Origin: Candidatus Latescibacterota bacterium
GTDB lineage: Bacteria > Latescibacterota > MVCY01
Direction of reading: 5' to 3'
Assembly: GCA_030608245.1 (NCBI GenBank)
Contig: JAUWEO010000125.1
Coordinates: forward strand, 1-5,660
Length of the DNA stretch: 5,660 nt
This document shows, one piece after another, positions 1-5,660 of this stretch. The notes below the pieces were generated by a model, which had not been told where the DNA came from, did not search any database, and saw only the letters and a list, made by a program, of their open reading frames with translations. Positions within the stretch are counted from its first letter, which is position 1, and every line of letters begins with the position of its first letter. Both the position numbers and the translations under genes were made by a program.

Positions 1-30
1 GAGCAGTCCAGGAGCGAAGTGGGGGGCTGA
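1..30 (+). CDS. Possible C-terminal tail of the upstream gene (perhaps rplJ, ribosomal protein L10), partial
   Basis: Reading from base 1 gives nine residues, EQSRSEVGG, and then a TGA stop at 28-30. In most bacteria the gene directly before rplL is rplJ (L10), whose product ends in a charged helix that holds the L7/L12 dimers, and this short polar tail would fit such an end. That is inference from gene order only: nine residues cannot identify a family. The other two forward frames also close early, at TAA 38-40 and TAG 42-44, so the upstream gene could end in either of them instead. The 5' part lies outside the window. Confidence 0.25.
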   Translation, partial: EQSRSEVGG

Positions 31-220
31 AGTCCTGTAAGTAGCGCCGTAATTTCATTAGCCAATTGTGCTGATGCATCGTTTTTTGGACCGTTCTCTT
101 TGAGCAATGCGTTGGTTTTTCAAGGCCGCATGGTTTTATAAAAGCGAGGGAGAAACTTCACTGTGGCATTTATGAAACGGTGAGGGGACAATAATCCTTG
201 GATATATTAAAGCAATTTGA
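31..220 (+). other. Untranslated leader before rplL, no gene seen
   Basis: About 190 bases with no convincing coding sequence. Frame 1 is open from 31 to a TAA at 139-141, but its translation has no recognisable domain, no good start and no SD site. A weak stem-loop lies at 107-131 (ATGCG at 107-111 pairs with CGCAT at 127-131; TTG/CAA can pair inside). It is followed by GGTTTTATAAAAG, so it resembles a poor terminator or attenuator. A possible promoter (TTGGTT at 112-117, TATAAA at 137-142, spacer 19) overlaps it but is weak on both hexamers. If rplJ ends at 30, this gap is longer than the rplJ-rplL gap in many bacteria and could carry separate control of L7/L12. Confidence 0.45.
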
Positions 221-226
221 AGGAGG
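221..226 (+). promoter_or_regulatory. Ribosome binding site of rplL
   Basis: AGGAGG at 221-226, part of a longer purine tract AAGGAGGAGGA, lies six bases before the ATG at 233. This is a consensus SD site at ideal spacing. It is what one expects for L7/L12, which is made in several copies per ribosome, and it fixes the start of rplL. Confidence 0.9.
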
Positions 227-232
227 AGGACA

Positions 233-631
233 ATGCCGGTAAAAAAAGGAACTAATGTGAAGACGATTGTAGACTCAATAAGCAATCTGACAGTCCTGGA
301 GCTCGCAGAGTTAGTTGACGTGTTGCGGGAGAAATTCGGAGTCCAAGCAGTTGCCCCGGTGGCGCAAACAGCAGCTCCTACGGCTGAGGCAGCAGAAGCT
401 GCCCCTAAGGCGGAAGAGAAAACCGAATTCGATGTAATCTTGACCGGGATTGGGGACAAGAAGATTCAAGTGATTAAAGTGGCGAGAGCACTTACTTCTC
501 TTGGATTGAAGGAAGCAAAAGCCCTGGTAGATTCTGCTCCTAAACCATTGAAAGAAGGTGTATCTAAGGCAGAAGCTGAAGAGGCGAAGGCAAAGCTGGA
601 GGAAGTGGGGGCAACAGTCGAAATCAAATGA
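233..631 (+). CDS. rplL: 50S ribosomal protein L7/L12
   Basis: A protein of 132 residues, close to the family's usual 120-130. L7/L12 dimers form the flexible stalk of the 50S subunit, bind the C-terminal helix of L10 and recruit and stimulate the GTPase factors (EF-Tu, EF-G, IF2, RF3). Three parts are visible. The N-terminal dimerisation and L10-binding domain spans about residues 8-38 and contains LTVLELAELVD and EKFGV. An Ala/Pro/Glu-rich hinge spans about 39-62. The globular factor-binding domain spans about 64-132, with EFDVIL at 65-70, the conserved GLKEAKALVDSAPKPLKEG at 91-109 and the EEVGATVEIK end. The N-terminus is a few residues longer than in E. coli (MPVKKGTN). The start ATG at 233 is set by the AGGAGG six bases upstream. 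Its stop codon overlaps the first ATG of the rpoB frame (ATGA, 628-631), which indicates one transcript and probable translational coupling. Confidence 0.97.
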   Translation: MPVKKGTNVKTIVDSISNLTVLELAELVDVLREKFGVQAVAPVAQTAAPTAEAAEAAPKAEEKTEFDVILTGIGDKKIQVIKVARALTSLGLKEAKALVDSAPKPLKEGVSKAEAEEAKAKLEEVGATVEIK

Positions 632-3600
632 GGAGTGTGAGAATCTTGAGCAAAGCAGGTTTCGTTCAACGTCATTATTACGGGAAGCTGCCCACGATTA
701 TTGATATGCCAGATCTGCTTGAAGTCCAGATTAATTCCTTCAGAGATTTTCTTCAGGCGGATGTTCCACCAGAGAAAAGGGCTCGACAGGGTATACAGGC
801 TGTTTTTATGGATATTTTCCCTATTACCGATGTGCATAATCTTTTTTCTCTGGAATTTTTGGGATATTCTATAGGCAGACCAAAATATAATATATTTGAA
901 TGCCAGGAGAGAAATCTGACCTATGCGGCTCCCTTAAAAGCCAGACTCAGATTAGACATCAGAGAACGGGGGCAGATGCAGTTTAAGGAGGGGATCGAAC
1001 AGACCGTTTTCTTAGGAGAACTTCCTCTGATGACGGATAAGGGTGACTTCGTCATAAACGGCGCTGAGAGGGTTATCGTTGCTCAGCTTCATCGCTCTCC
1101 GGGGGTGTTCTTTGACGAAATCATCCATCCCAGCGGCAGAAGACTTAACTCTGCTCGTATTATTCCTTATCGAGGTTCATGGGTCTCTTTAAAGACAGAT
1201 ATCAACGATATGCTCTATGTCTATATCGACCAGACAAAAAAAGTATATGTGACAGTGCTGCTTCGAGCGCTTGGATTTCTGGATAACGAGCAGATTCTGA
1301 ATCTGTTTCGGGACAAGAAAGGGGTGGAACTGATCGAGAATACACTGAGCAAAGATTCCATCGACAACCAGGAAGAAGCTTGGTATGCCATATACAGCCT
1401 TATGCGCCCTGGCGAACCGCCGAATGTGCAGACAGCTCAAGAGTTCTTTAACAATCTCTTCTTTAACCCCAAACGGTACAATCTGGGTAAGGTAGGCAGA
1501 TATAGAATCAATCAACGTCTAGGGATAGATGTTCCTTCTGACACTACGGTGCTTACTCCTGAGGATTTTGTGAAGATTACAGAGTATATGCTGGCCCTAT
1601 ACGAAGGGGAGGGTCACATTGACGATATTGATCACCTGGGAAATCGAAGGGTAAGGTTGGTAGAAGAATTGCTCAGTGAGCAGCTCAATATAGCTTTTTC
1701 TCGGATGGCCAGGGTAATCCGGGAAAAAATAAATTTGCGTGGTTCCGATTCCATAATCCCTCAAGAACTGGTCAATGCTCGTATTATATCCGCAGTAGTA
1801 GATTCTTTCTTTGGCTCCAGCCAGCTGTCCCAATTTATGGACCAGATGAACCCTCTGGCAGAGCTGGATCACAAAAGGAGGCTCAGTGCCCTTGGGCCAG
1901 GAGGGCTTACCAGAAAAAGCGCTGGGTTCGAGGTAAGGGATGTTCATCATACTCATTATGGCAGAGTATGTCCTATCGAAACTCCTGAGGGACAAAATAT
2001 CGGACTCATGATCCGTCTGGCTACTTATGCTCGGGTTAACTCCTTTGGGTTTATTGAAACACCTTACCGGAGAGTTAAGAACGGTCGAGTAACTACTAAA
2101 ATGGAGTATCTTACGGCCGACGAAGAGGATAGATACACTATTGCTCAAGCCAACGCCCCTTTGACCGAGGATGGGAGTTTCGTTCTTGAGTTAGTCAGAT
2201 GCCGTAGACGAGGCGAATTTTCCCATGTCCCTCCTGCTGAGATCGATTATATGGATGTTTCGCCTAAGCAGATGGTGGGAGGATCGGCTTCACTGATTCC
2301 ATTTCTGGAACACGATGATGCCAGCCGTGCCCTGATGGGTTCCAACATGCAGCGTCAAGCAGTGCCGTTATTGAAGACCGAACTTCCACTGGTGGGGACC
2401 GGAATGGAGCAGAAAATAGCCATTGACTCCAGAGCGGTGGTATTAGCACAAGAGGCAGGCAAGGCAATCAGTGTTGATGCTGACAGAATTGTCATAAATC
2501 CCAAGCAACCAACCAATGAGCCTGTCCGACTGTTGGGGATATCCAATTGCCACACATATGATTTGATTAAATTCAGACGTTCTAACTCCGACAGTTGTGT
2601 TAACCAACGCCCTTTGGTAAAAGTGGGCGACAGGGTGAAGGCGGGGCAACTTATTGCTGACGGGCAGGCCACCAGTCACGGCGAGCTTGCTCTGGGTGCT
2701 AATCTACTGGTTGCCTTTATGCCTTGGGAGGGTTACAATTTCGAAGATGCTATTGTTGTTAGTGAAAGGTTGGTCAAGGAAGACGTATTTACGTCTATTC
2801 ATATTGTAGAATTTGAGGTCCAGGTGCGGAGAACTAGACTGGGGCCAGAAGAGATAACCAGGGATATCCCTAATGTTGGCGAAGATATGGTGAAAGATTT
2901 GGACGAGAGAGGGATAATTCGAATTGGAGCGGAGGTAAAAGCTGGGGATATCTTGGTGGGAAAAGTGACACCCAAAGGTGAAACCGAGCTTTCTGCGGAG
3001 GAGAGATTGTTGAGAACCATCTTCGGCGAGAAGGCAGGAGAAGTACGCGACACCTCCCTGAAGGCCCCTCCGGGAATGGAAGGGGTGGTTGTGGATGCGA
3101 AGTTGTTTTCTCGTAAACACAGAGATGAAAAGACGGGGAAAGAAGACAGGGGAAAAATCGCCTCCTTAAGAAACGATGACCAAAAGAGAATTACAGAGAT
3201 CAAAACAGCACGAGATAGAGAGGTGAAGCGTCTTCTCCTGGGACAGTGTTCAGGTCTTCTTCGAAATAGTGAAGACGGCACCGTAGTCTGTAAATCTGGA
3301 GAGATTCTGGATGAAGCTGCTTTGGATCAGATTGGCTTAGATGTTGTCCATCCAGATGATAAATGGGTGGAGGATGGGGATAACAATAGTAGGATTGAGA
3401 GCTTAATGAAAGCCAGTCAAGAGCTAATCAGCTCTGTGGAAGACGAACTGGATCAGCAGATCGACACGGTAATCAGGGGAGAAGAGCTGCCGATAGGTAT
3501 ACTTCAACTGGTGAAGGTTTATGTAGCGCAGAAGGGGAAGTTAACCGTGGGAGACAAGATGTCAGGGCGTCACGGGAACAAAGGAGTGGTATCAAAGGTT

Positions 3601-4239
3601 GTTCCTGAAGGAGATATGCCTTATTTGCCAGATGGTACCCCGGTGGATATTATCCTCAATCCATTAGGAGTGCCTTCACGGATGAATCTGGGGCAGATCT
3701 TGGAGACCCATCTGGGTTGGGCAGCGAAGCGCTTGGGCATCTGTGTCTCTACGCCTGTTTTTGATGGGGCTTCTCTGAAAGAGATCGAACAGACTTTAAG
3801 CAAAGCTGGGCTTCCTAAAAATGGAAAAACGGTGTTGTATAATGGCAAAACAGGAAAAAGGTTCGATGAAGAGGTGACTGTGGGTTACATCTACATGATG
3901 AAACTCTCCCATTTGGCGGAGGATAAAATCCATGCGCGGTCAATTGGCCCGTATTCTTTGGTCACACAGCAACCACTGGGAGGGAAAGCCCAGTTTGGTG
4001 GACAGCGCTTTGGAGAAATGGAGGTGTGGGCATTAGAGGCCTACGGAGCAGCTCATCTTCTCCAAGAAATGCTCACCGTTAAATCCGACGATGTGGAAGG
4101 AAGATCTCACACTTACGAAGCAATTGTTAAAGGAGAGAACCTGCCTGCCCCCAATATCCCCGAATCTTTTAGGGTATTAGTTAAAGAATTGCAGAGTCTT
4201 GCTCTCGACATTCAATTTGAGAACGGGAAAAGAAAGTAA
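628..4239 (+). CDS. rpoB: DNA-directed RNA polymerase subunit beta
   Basis: A protein of 1203 residues from ATG 628, or 1197 from TTG 646, which has the better SD and gives MSKAGFVQRHYYGKLP. Numbering here is from ATG. Beta forms one side of the active-centre cleft of RNA polymerase, with beta', alpha and omega. Protrusion and lobe regions cover about 20-340 (LMTDKGDFVINGAERVIV at 134-151; DIDHLGNRR at 333-341). The rifampicin region is at 396-427, with D405, H415 and S420 equal to E. coli D516, H526 and S531, so no classic resistance change is seen there. Next come the active-site-facing YNFEDA at 703-708 (E706/D707 = E813/D814), the flap at about 734-826 with sigma-binding tip helix EERLLRTIFGEK at 791-802, K977 and K985 (= K1065/K1073), R1018 (= R1106), H1102 (= H1237) and the C-terminal clamp (TVKSDDVEGRSHTYEAIVKG). 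The length is close to Bacillus beta (about 1190) and well under E. coli (1342); extra E. coli regions, for example after GQILETHLG, are missing. A variable charged segment of about 120 residues (832-950) follows the flap. It overlaps rplL by four bases and precedes rpoC by 72. Confidence 0.98.
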   Translation: MRSVRILSKAGFVQRHYYGKLPTIIDMPDLLEVQINSFRDFLQADVPPEKRARQGIQAVFMDIFPITDVHNLFSLEFLGYSIGRPKYNIFECQERNLTYAAPLKARLRLDIRERGQMQFKEGIEQTVFLGELPLMTDKGDFVINGAERVIVAQLHRSPGVFFDEIIHPSGRRLNSARIIPYRGSWVSLKTDINDMLYVYIDQTKKVYVTVLLRALGFLDNEQILNLFRDKKGVELIENTLSKDSIDNQEEAWYAIYSLMRPGEPPNVQTAQEFFNNLFFNPKRYNLGKVGRYRINQRLGIDVPSDTTVLTPEDFVKITEYMLALYEGEGHIDDIDHLGNRRVRLVEELLSEQLNIAFSRMARVIREKINLRGSDSIIPQELVNARIISAVVDSFFGSSQLSQFMDQMNPLAELDHKRRLSALGPGGLTRKSAGFEVRDVHHTHYGRVCPIETPEGQNIGLMIRLATYARVNSFGFIETPYRRVKNGRVTTKMEYLTADEEDRYTIAQANAPLTEDGSFVLELVRCRRRGEFSHVPPAEIDYMDVSPKQMVGGSASLIPFLEHDDASRALMGSNMQRQAVPLLKTELPLVGTGMEQKIAIDSRAVVLAQEAGKAISVDADRIVINPKQPTNEPVRLLGISNCHTYDLIKFRRSNSDSCVNQRPLVKVGDRVKAGQLIADGQATSHGELALGANLLVAFMPWEGYNFEDAIVVSERLVKEDVFTSIHIVEFEVQVRRTRLGPEEITRDIPNVGEDMVKDLDERGIIRIGAEVKAGDILVGKVTPKGETELSAEERLLRTIFGEKAGEVRDTSLKAPPGMEGVVVDAKLFSRKHRDEKTGKEDRGKIASLRNDDQKRITEIKTARDREVKRLLLGQCSGLLRNSEDGTVVCKSGEILDEAALDQIGLDVVHPDDKWVEDGDNNSRIESLMKASQELISSVEDELDQQIDTVIRGEELPIGILQLVKVYVAQKGKLTVGDKMSGRHGNKGVVSKVVPEGDMPYLPDGTPVDIILNPLGVPSRMNLGQILETHLGWAAKRLGICVSTPVFDGASLKEIEQTLSKAGLPKNGKTVLYNGKTGKRFDEEVTVGYIYMMKLSHLAEDKIHARSIGPYSLVTQQPLGGKAQFGGQRFGEMEVWALEAYGAAHLLQEMLTVKSDDVEGRSHTYEAIVKGENLPAPNIPESFRVLVKELQSLALDIQFENGKRK
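631..635 (+). promoter_or_regulatory. Probable ribosome binding site for rpoB, favouring a TTG start at 646
   Basis: AGGAG at 631-635 overlaps the last base of the rplL stop and lies ten bases before an in-frame TTG at 646-648. The ATG at 628 has no SD at normal distance: the nearest purine tract, GGAGGAAG at 598-605, ends 22 bases upstream. The site therefore argues that rpoB begins at TTG 646, or that ATG 628 is used only by ribosomes that have just ended rplL. An in-frame GTG at 637 is too close to the site to use it. Confidence 0.55.
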
Positions 4240-4253
4240 AACCATTTCATTCC

Positions 4254-4292
4254 GGGAGTAGGAACAGAACATTGTTCTGTCCCTACGGTCCC
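4254..4292 (+). repeat. Long imperfect palindrome (stem-loop) between rpoB and rpoC
   Basis: Three paired blocks surround a three-base loop, ATT at 4271-4273. ACAGAAC at 4264-4270 pairs with GTTCTGT at 4274-4280, GTAGG at 4258-4262 with CCTAC at 4282-4286, and GGGA at 4254-4257 with TCCC at 4289-4292. One A/C mismatch (4263/4281) and a GG bulge (4287-4288) break the stem, giving 16 pairs in all. An alternative outer pairing is CCG 4252-4254 with CGG 4286-4288. No T-run follows, so it does not look like an intrinsic terminator, which would in any case separate rpoC from its operon. It starts 15 bases after the rpoB stop and ends six bases before the rpoC SD site. Possible roles are an RNase III processing site, an mRNA stabiliser, or a copy of a dispersed palindromic (REP-like) repeat. 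The last is suggested by the GTAGG...CCTAC form but cannot be tested within one window. Confidence 0.8.
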
Positions 4293-4297
4293 AAAGT

Positions 4298-4305
4298 GAG
4301 GTGAT
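4298..4305 (+). promoter_or_regulatory. Ribosome binding site of rpoC, fixing a TTG start at 4312
   Basis: GAGGTGAT at 4298-4305 is an eight-base match to the complement of the 16S rRNA 3' end, and with the preceding AAAG (4293-4296) it nearly matches the full-length site. It ends six bases before an in-frame TTG at 4312-4314. The first in-frame ATG, 4336-4338, lies 30 bases downstream of the site and has no good SD of its own. Confidence 0.8.
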
Positions 4306-4311
4306 TGGAAA

Positions 4312-5660
4312 TTGAGTCCTACCGGGTTAAAGACAATGGATTTTGATGCCATCAAAGTGAGGATTGCTTCCCCGGATGCTATTCGTAGCTGGTCTCATGG
4401 CGAGATTACCCGACCGGAGACTATCAATTATCGTTCCTTTAAACCAGAGCGGGACGGGCTTTTCTGTGAGCGGATTTTTGGACCTGAAAAAGATTGGGAA
4501 TGCCATTGTGGCAAATATAAACGCAGACGCTATGAAGGTGTAATCTGTGACAAATGCGGAGTGGAGGTGACACGCTCCAAAATACGCCGAGAGCGAATGG
4601 GCCATATTGAACTGGCGGTGCCTGCAGCACATATATGGTTTGTCAAATCCATTCCCTCAAAGGTTGGCTATCTGTTAGATATGTCTGTTCCCGAACTGGG
4701 AAGAATCATATATTACGATTCTTATGTAGTTATAGATCCTGGAAATGCTCCCGTGGAGAAAGGGAATTTACTCTCTGAGGATGAGATGTTAGATCTGAGA
4801 GAAAAGGGATACACTTTCGACACTGAAATAGGGGCCAATGCTCTAAAGAGATTGTTGGAGAAGATAAATATCGAGGACCTCTCAGTGGAGCTTAGAACCC
4901 AGGTGAAGATAGAAACTTCTGCTCAAAGGAGGCAAGATTTATTGAAGAGGTTGAGGGTGGTTGAGGGTTTTCGCCAGTCAGGAAACAGGCCTGAGTGGAT
5001 GATCCTGAAGGTGCTGCCGGTTCTGCCTCCTGACCTTAGACCGTTGATCCCTTTGGAGGGAGGCAGATTTGCTACCTCTGATTTGAATGATCTTTACCGG
5101 AGGGTGATAAACCGGAATAATCGGTTGAAGAAGTTGATGCAGATTGGTGCTCCGGAGATAATTCTGCGCAATGAGAAGAGAATGCTTCAGGAGGCAGTGG
5201 ATGCCCTTTTGGACAATAGCCGTCGTTCCACCACTACCCGGGCGGATAGTAGAAGGGAACTTAAGTCTCTCAGCGAGCTTATCAGGGGTAAACAAGGTAG
5301 ATTCCGCCAAAATCTGCTGGGGAAGCGAGTCGACTATTCAGGCAGAGCAGTTATTGTAGTTGGTCCAGAGCTAAAGCTCCACCAGTGTGGCTTGCCCAAG
5401 GAGATGGCTTTGGAGCTATTTAAACCATTTGTTATTAGACTATTGGTGAAAAGGGGCATAGCACAGACAGTGAAGAGCGCCAAAAGGCTAATCGAACGCA
5501 AAAGATCGGAAATCTGGGACGCTCTGGAAGAAGTTATTCAGGACTGCTGTGTACTTCTCAATCGGGCTCCTACACTACATCGCCTTGGCATTCAGGCCTT
5601 CGAACCTGTGTTAGTGGAGGAGAAGGCGATAAGGATTCATCCTTTGGTCTGTGCCGCTTT
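4312..5660 (+). CDS. rpoC: DNA-directed RNA polymerase subunit beta', N-terminal part (runs off the window)
   Basis: 449 complete codons from TTG 4312, still open at the right edge. The alternative start, ATG 4336, would remove eight residues (MSPTGLKT). Beta' carries the catalytic Mg-binding Asp motif and forms the clamp. Visible parts are the N-terminal WSHGEITRPETINYR (27-41); the zinc ribbon with C64, C66, C79 and C82 (CHCGKY...CDKCGVEV); the lid region with PLEGGRFATSDLNDLYRR (247-264); the sigma-binding clamp helices (about 259-301, RNEKRMLQEAVDALLDN); the rudder (about 302-318); switch 2, GKQGRFRQNLLGKRVDYSGR (326-345); and LLNRAPTLHRLGIQAFEP, with R418 equal to E. coli R425. The last residues, HPLVCAA, align just before the family's NADFDGD catalytic motif, which lies outside the window, so catalysis cannot be checked here. 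Length up to this point matches E. coli closely, without the large N-terminal insertion of Thermus. Oddities are an unusual rudder and a Cys-Cys pair at 412-413. It follows rpoB by 72 bases in the same operon. Confidence 0.97.
   Translation, partial: MSPTGLKTMDFDAIKVRIASPDAIRSWSHGEITRPETINYRSFKPERDGLFCERIFGPEKDWECHCGKYKRRRYEGVICDKCGVEVTRSKIRRERMGHIELAVPAAHIWFVKSIPSKVGYLLDMSVPELGRIIYYDSYVVIDPGNAPVEKGNLLSEDEMLDLREKGYTFDTEIGANALKRLLEKINIEDLSVELRTQVKIETSAQRRQDLLKRLRVVEGFRQSGNRPEWMILKVLPVLPPDLRPLIPLEGGRFATSDLNDLYRRVINRNNRLKKLMQIGAPEIILRNEKRMLQEAVDALLDNSRRSTTTRADSRRELKSLSELIRGKQGRFRQNLLGKRVDYSGRAVIVVGPELKLHQCGLPKEMALELFKPFVIRLLVKRGIAQTVKSAKRLIERKRSEIWDALEEVIQDCCVLLNRAPTLHRLGIQAFEPVLVEEKAIRIHPLVCAA

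Noticed and set aside
134..143. TTTTATAAAA and GATGCATC (73-80) as operator palindromes
   Set aside because: Both are perfect but short and common by chance; no regulator gene or second copy is in view.
241..247. Seven-A run in codons 3-5 of rplL (and another at 1236-1242 in rpoB) as programmed frameshift sites
   Set aside because: Both have the A AAA AAA phase of a slippery site, but a -1 shift in rplL meets a stop within three codons, no stimulatory structure is evident, and both genes read through in frame. They more likely reflect Lys codons.
136..459. Reverse-strand open frame across the rplL start
   Set aside because: It is antisense to rplL, has no recognisable domain, and its low-complexity Ala/Ser segment is the mirror of the L7/L12 hinge.
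886..891. Perfect TATAAT inside rpoB as an internal promoter
   Set aside because: At spacers of 16-18 bases the upstream hexamer is nothing like TTGACA, there is no extended -10, and the surrounding bases encode conserved beta residues (PKYNIFECQ).
1597..2148. Reverse-strand open frame of 183 codons inside rpoB
   Set aside because: It is antisense to a conserved part of beta; the opposite strand is fully explained by RpoB, and the translation matches no family I know. The same holds for the shorter reverse frames inside rpoB and rpoC.
3121..3480. Charged variable segment of beta after the flap as an inserted foreign domain
   Set aside because: A segment of differing length here is normal in bacterial beta subunits; flanking motifs are intact and no boundary repeats or composition shift are seen.
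4254..4292. The rpoB-rpoC palindrome as an intrinsic terminator
   Set aside because: It is followed by AAAGTGAGG rather than a T-run, and rpoC with its own SD site follows at once. On the reverse strand no T-run lies directly next to it either.
5171..5359. Forward open frame of 62 codons within rpoC
   Set aside because: It is an out-of-frame reading of the beta' clamp and switch region, with no function visible.

Overview
This window is a stretch of a core bacterial ribosomal protein / RNA polymerase operon, read entirely on the + strand: rplL (ribosomal protein L7/L12), rpoB (RNA polymerase beta) and the first third of rpoC (beta'), which runs off the right edge. These are housekeeping genes. 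I see no mobile element, CRISPR array, tRNA, rRNA or accessory system.

Layout. Positions 1-232 hold no gene that I can identify firmly. A short in-frame tail ending at a TGA at 28-30 may be the end of rplJ (L10), the usual neighbour, but too little is present to prove it. The rest is a leader of about 200 bases with a weak stem-loop and a strong Shine-Dalgarno (SD) site before rplL (233-631). rplL and rpoB overlap by ATGA at 628-631, so there is no intergenic space there. rpoB ends at 4239. A 72-base gap follows, with a long imperfect palindrome (4254-4292) and a near-perfect SD site, and then rpoC starts, most likely at TTG 4312. The window stops a few codons before the catalytic Asp motif of beta'.

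How the genes work together. L7/L12 forms the multi-copy ribosomal stalk that recruits translation GTPases. Beta and beta' form the two sides of the RNA polymerase active-centre cleft. Co-transcription ties ribosome and polymerase synthesis together. Here the tight rplL-rpoB junction suggests coupled translation, and the one prominent RNA structure lies between rpoB and rpoC.

Organism. It is a bacterium with moderate base composition that uses strong SD sites. Beta is compact (about 1200 residues, near the Bacillus length and without the extra E. coli regions), and the beta' N-terminal part lacks the large insertion known from Thermus. The proteins look like those of an anaerobic or uncultured lineage, but I cannot assign a phylum from the sequence alone. 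All metal-binding and catalytic residues that fall inside the window are present. Several otherwise very conserved positions around the active centre are changed, and these, with the two probable TTG starts and the rpoB-rpoC palindrome, are the points worth a second look.
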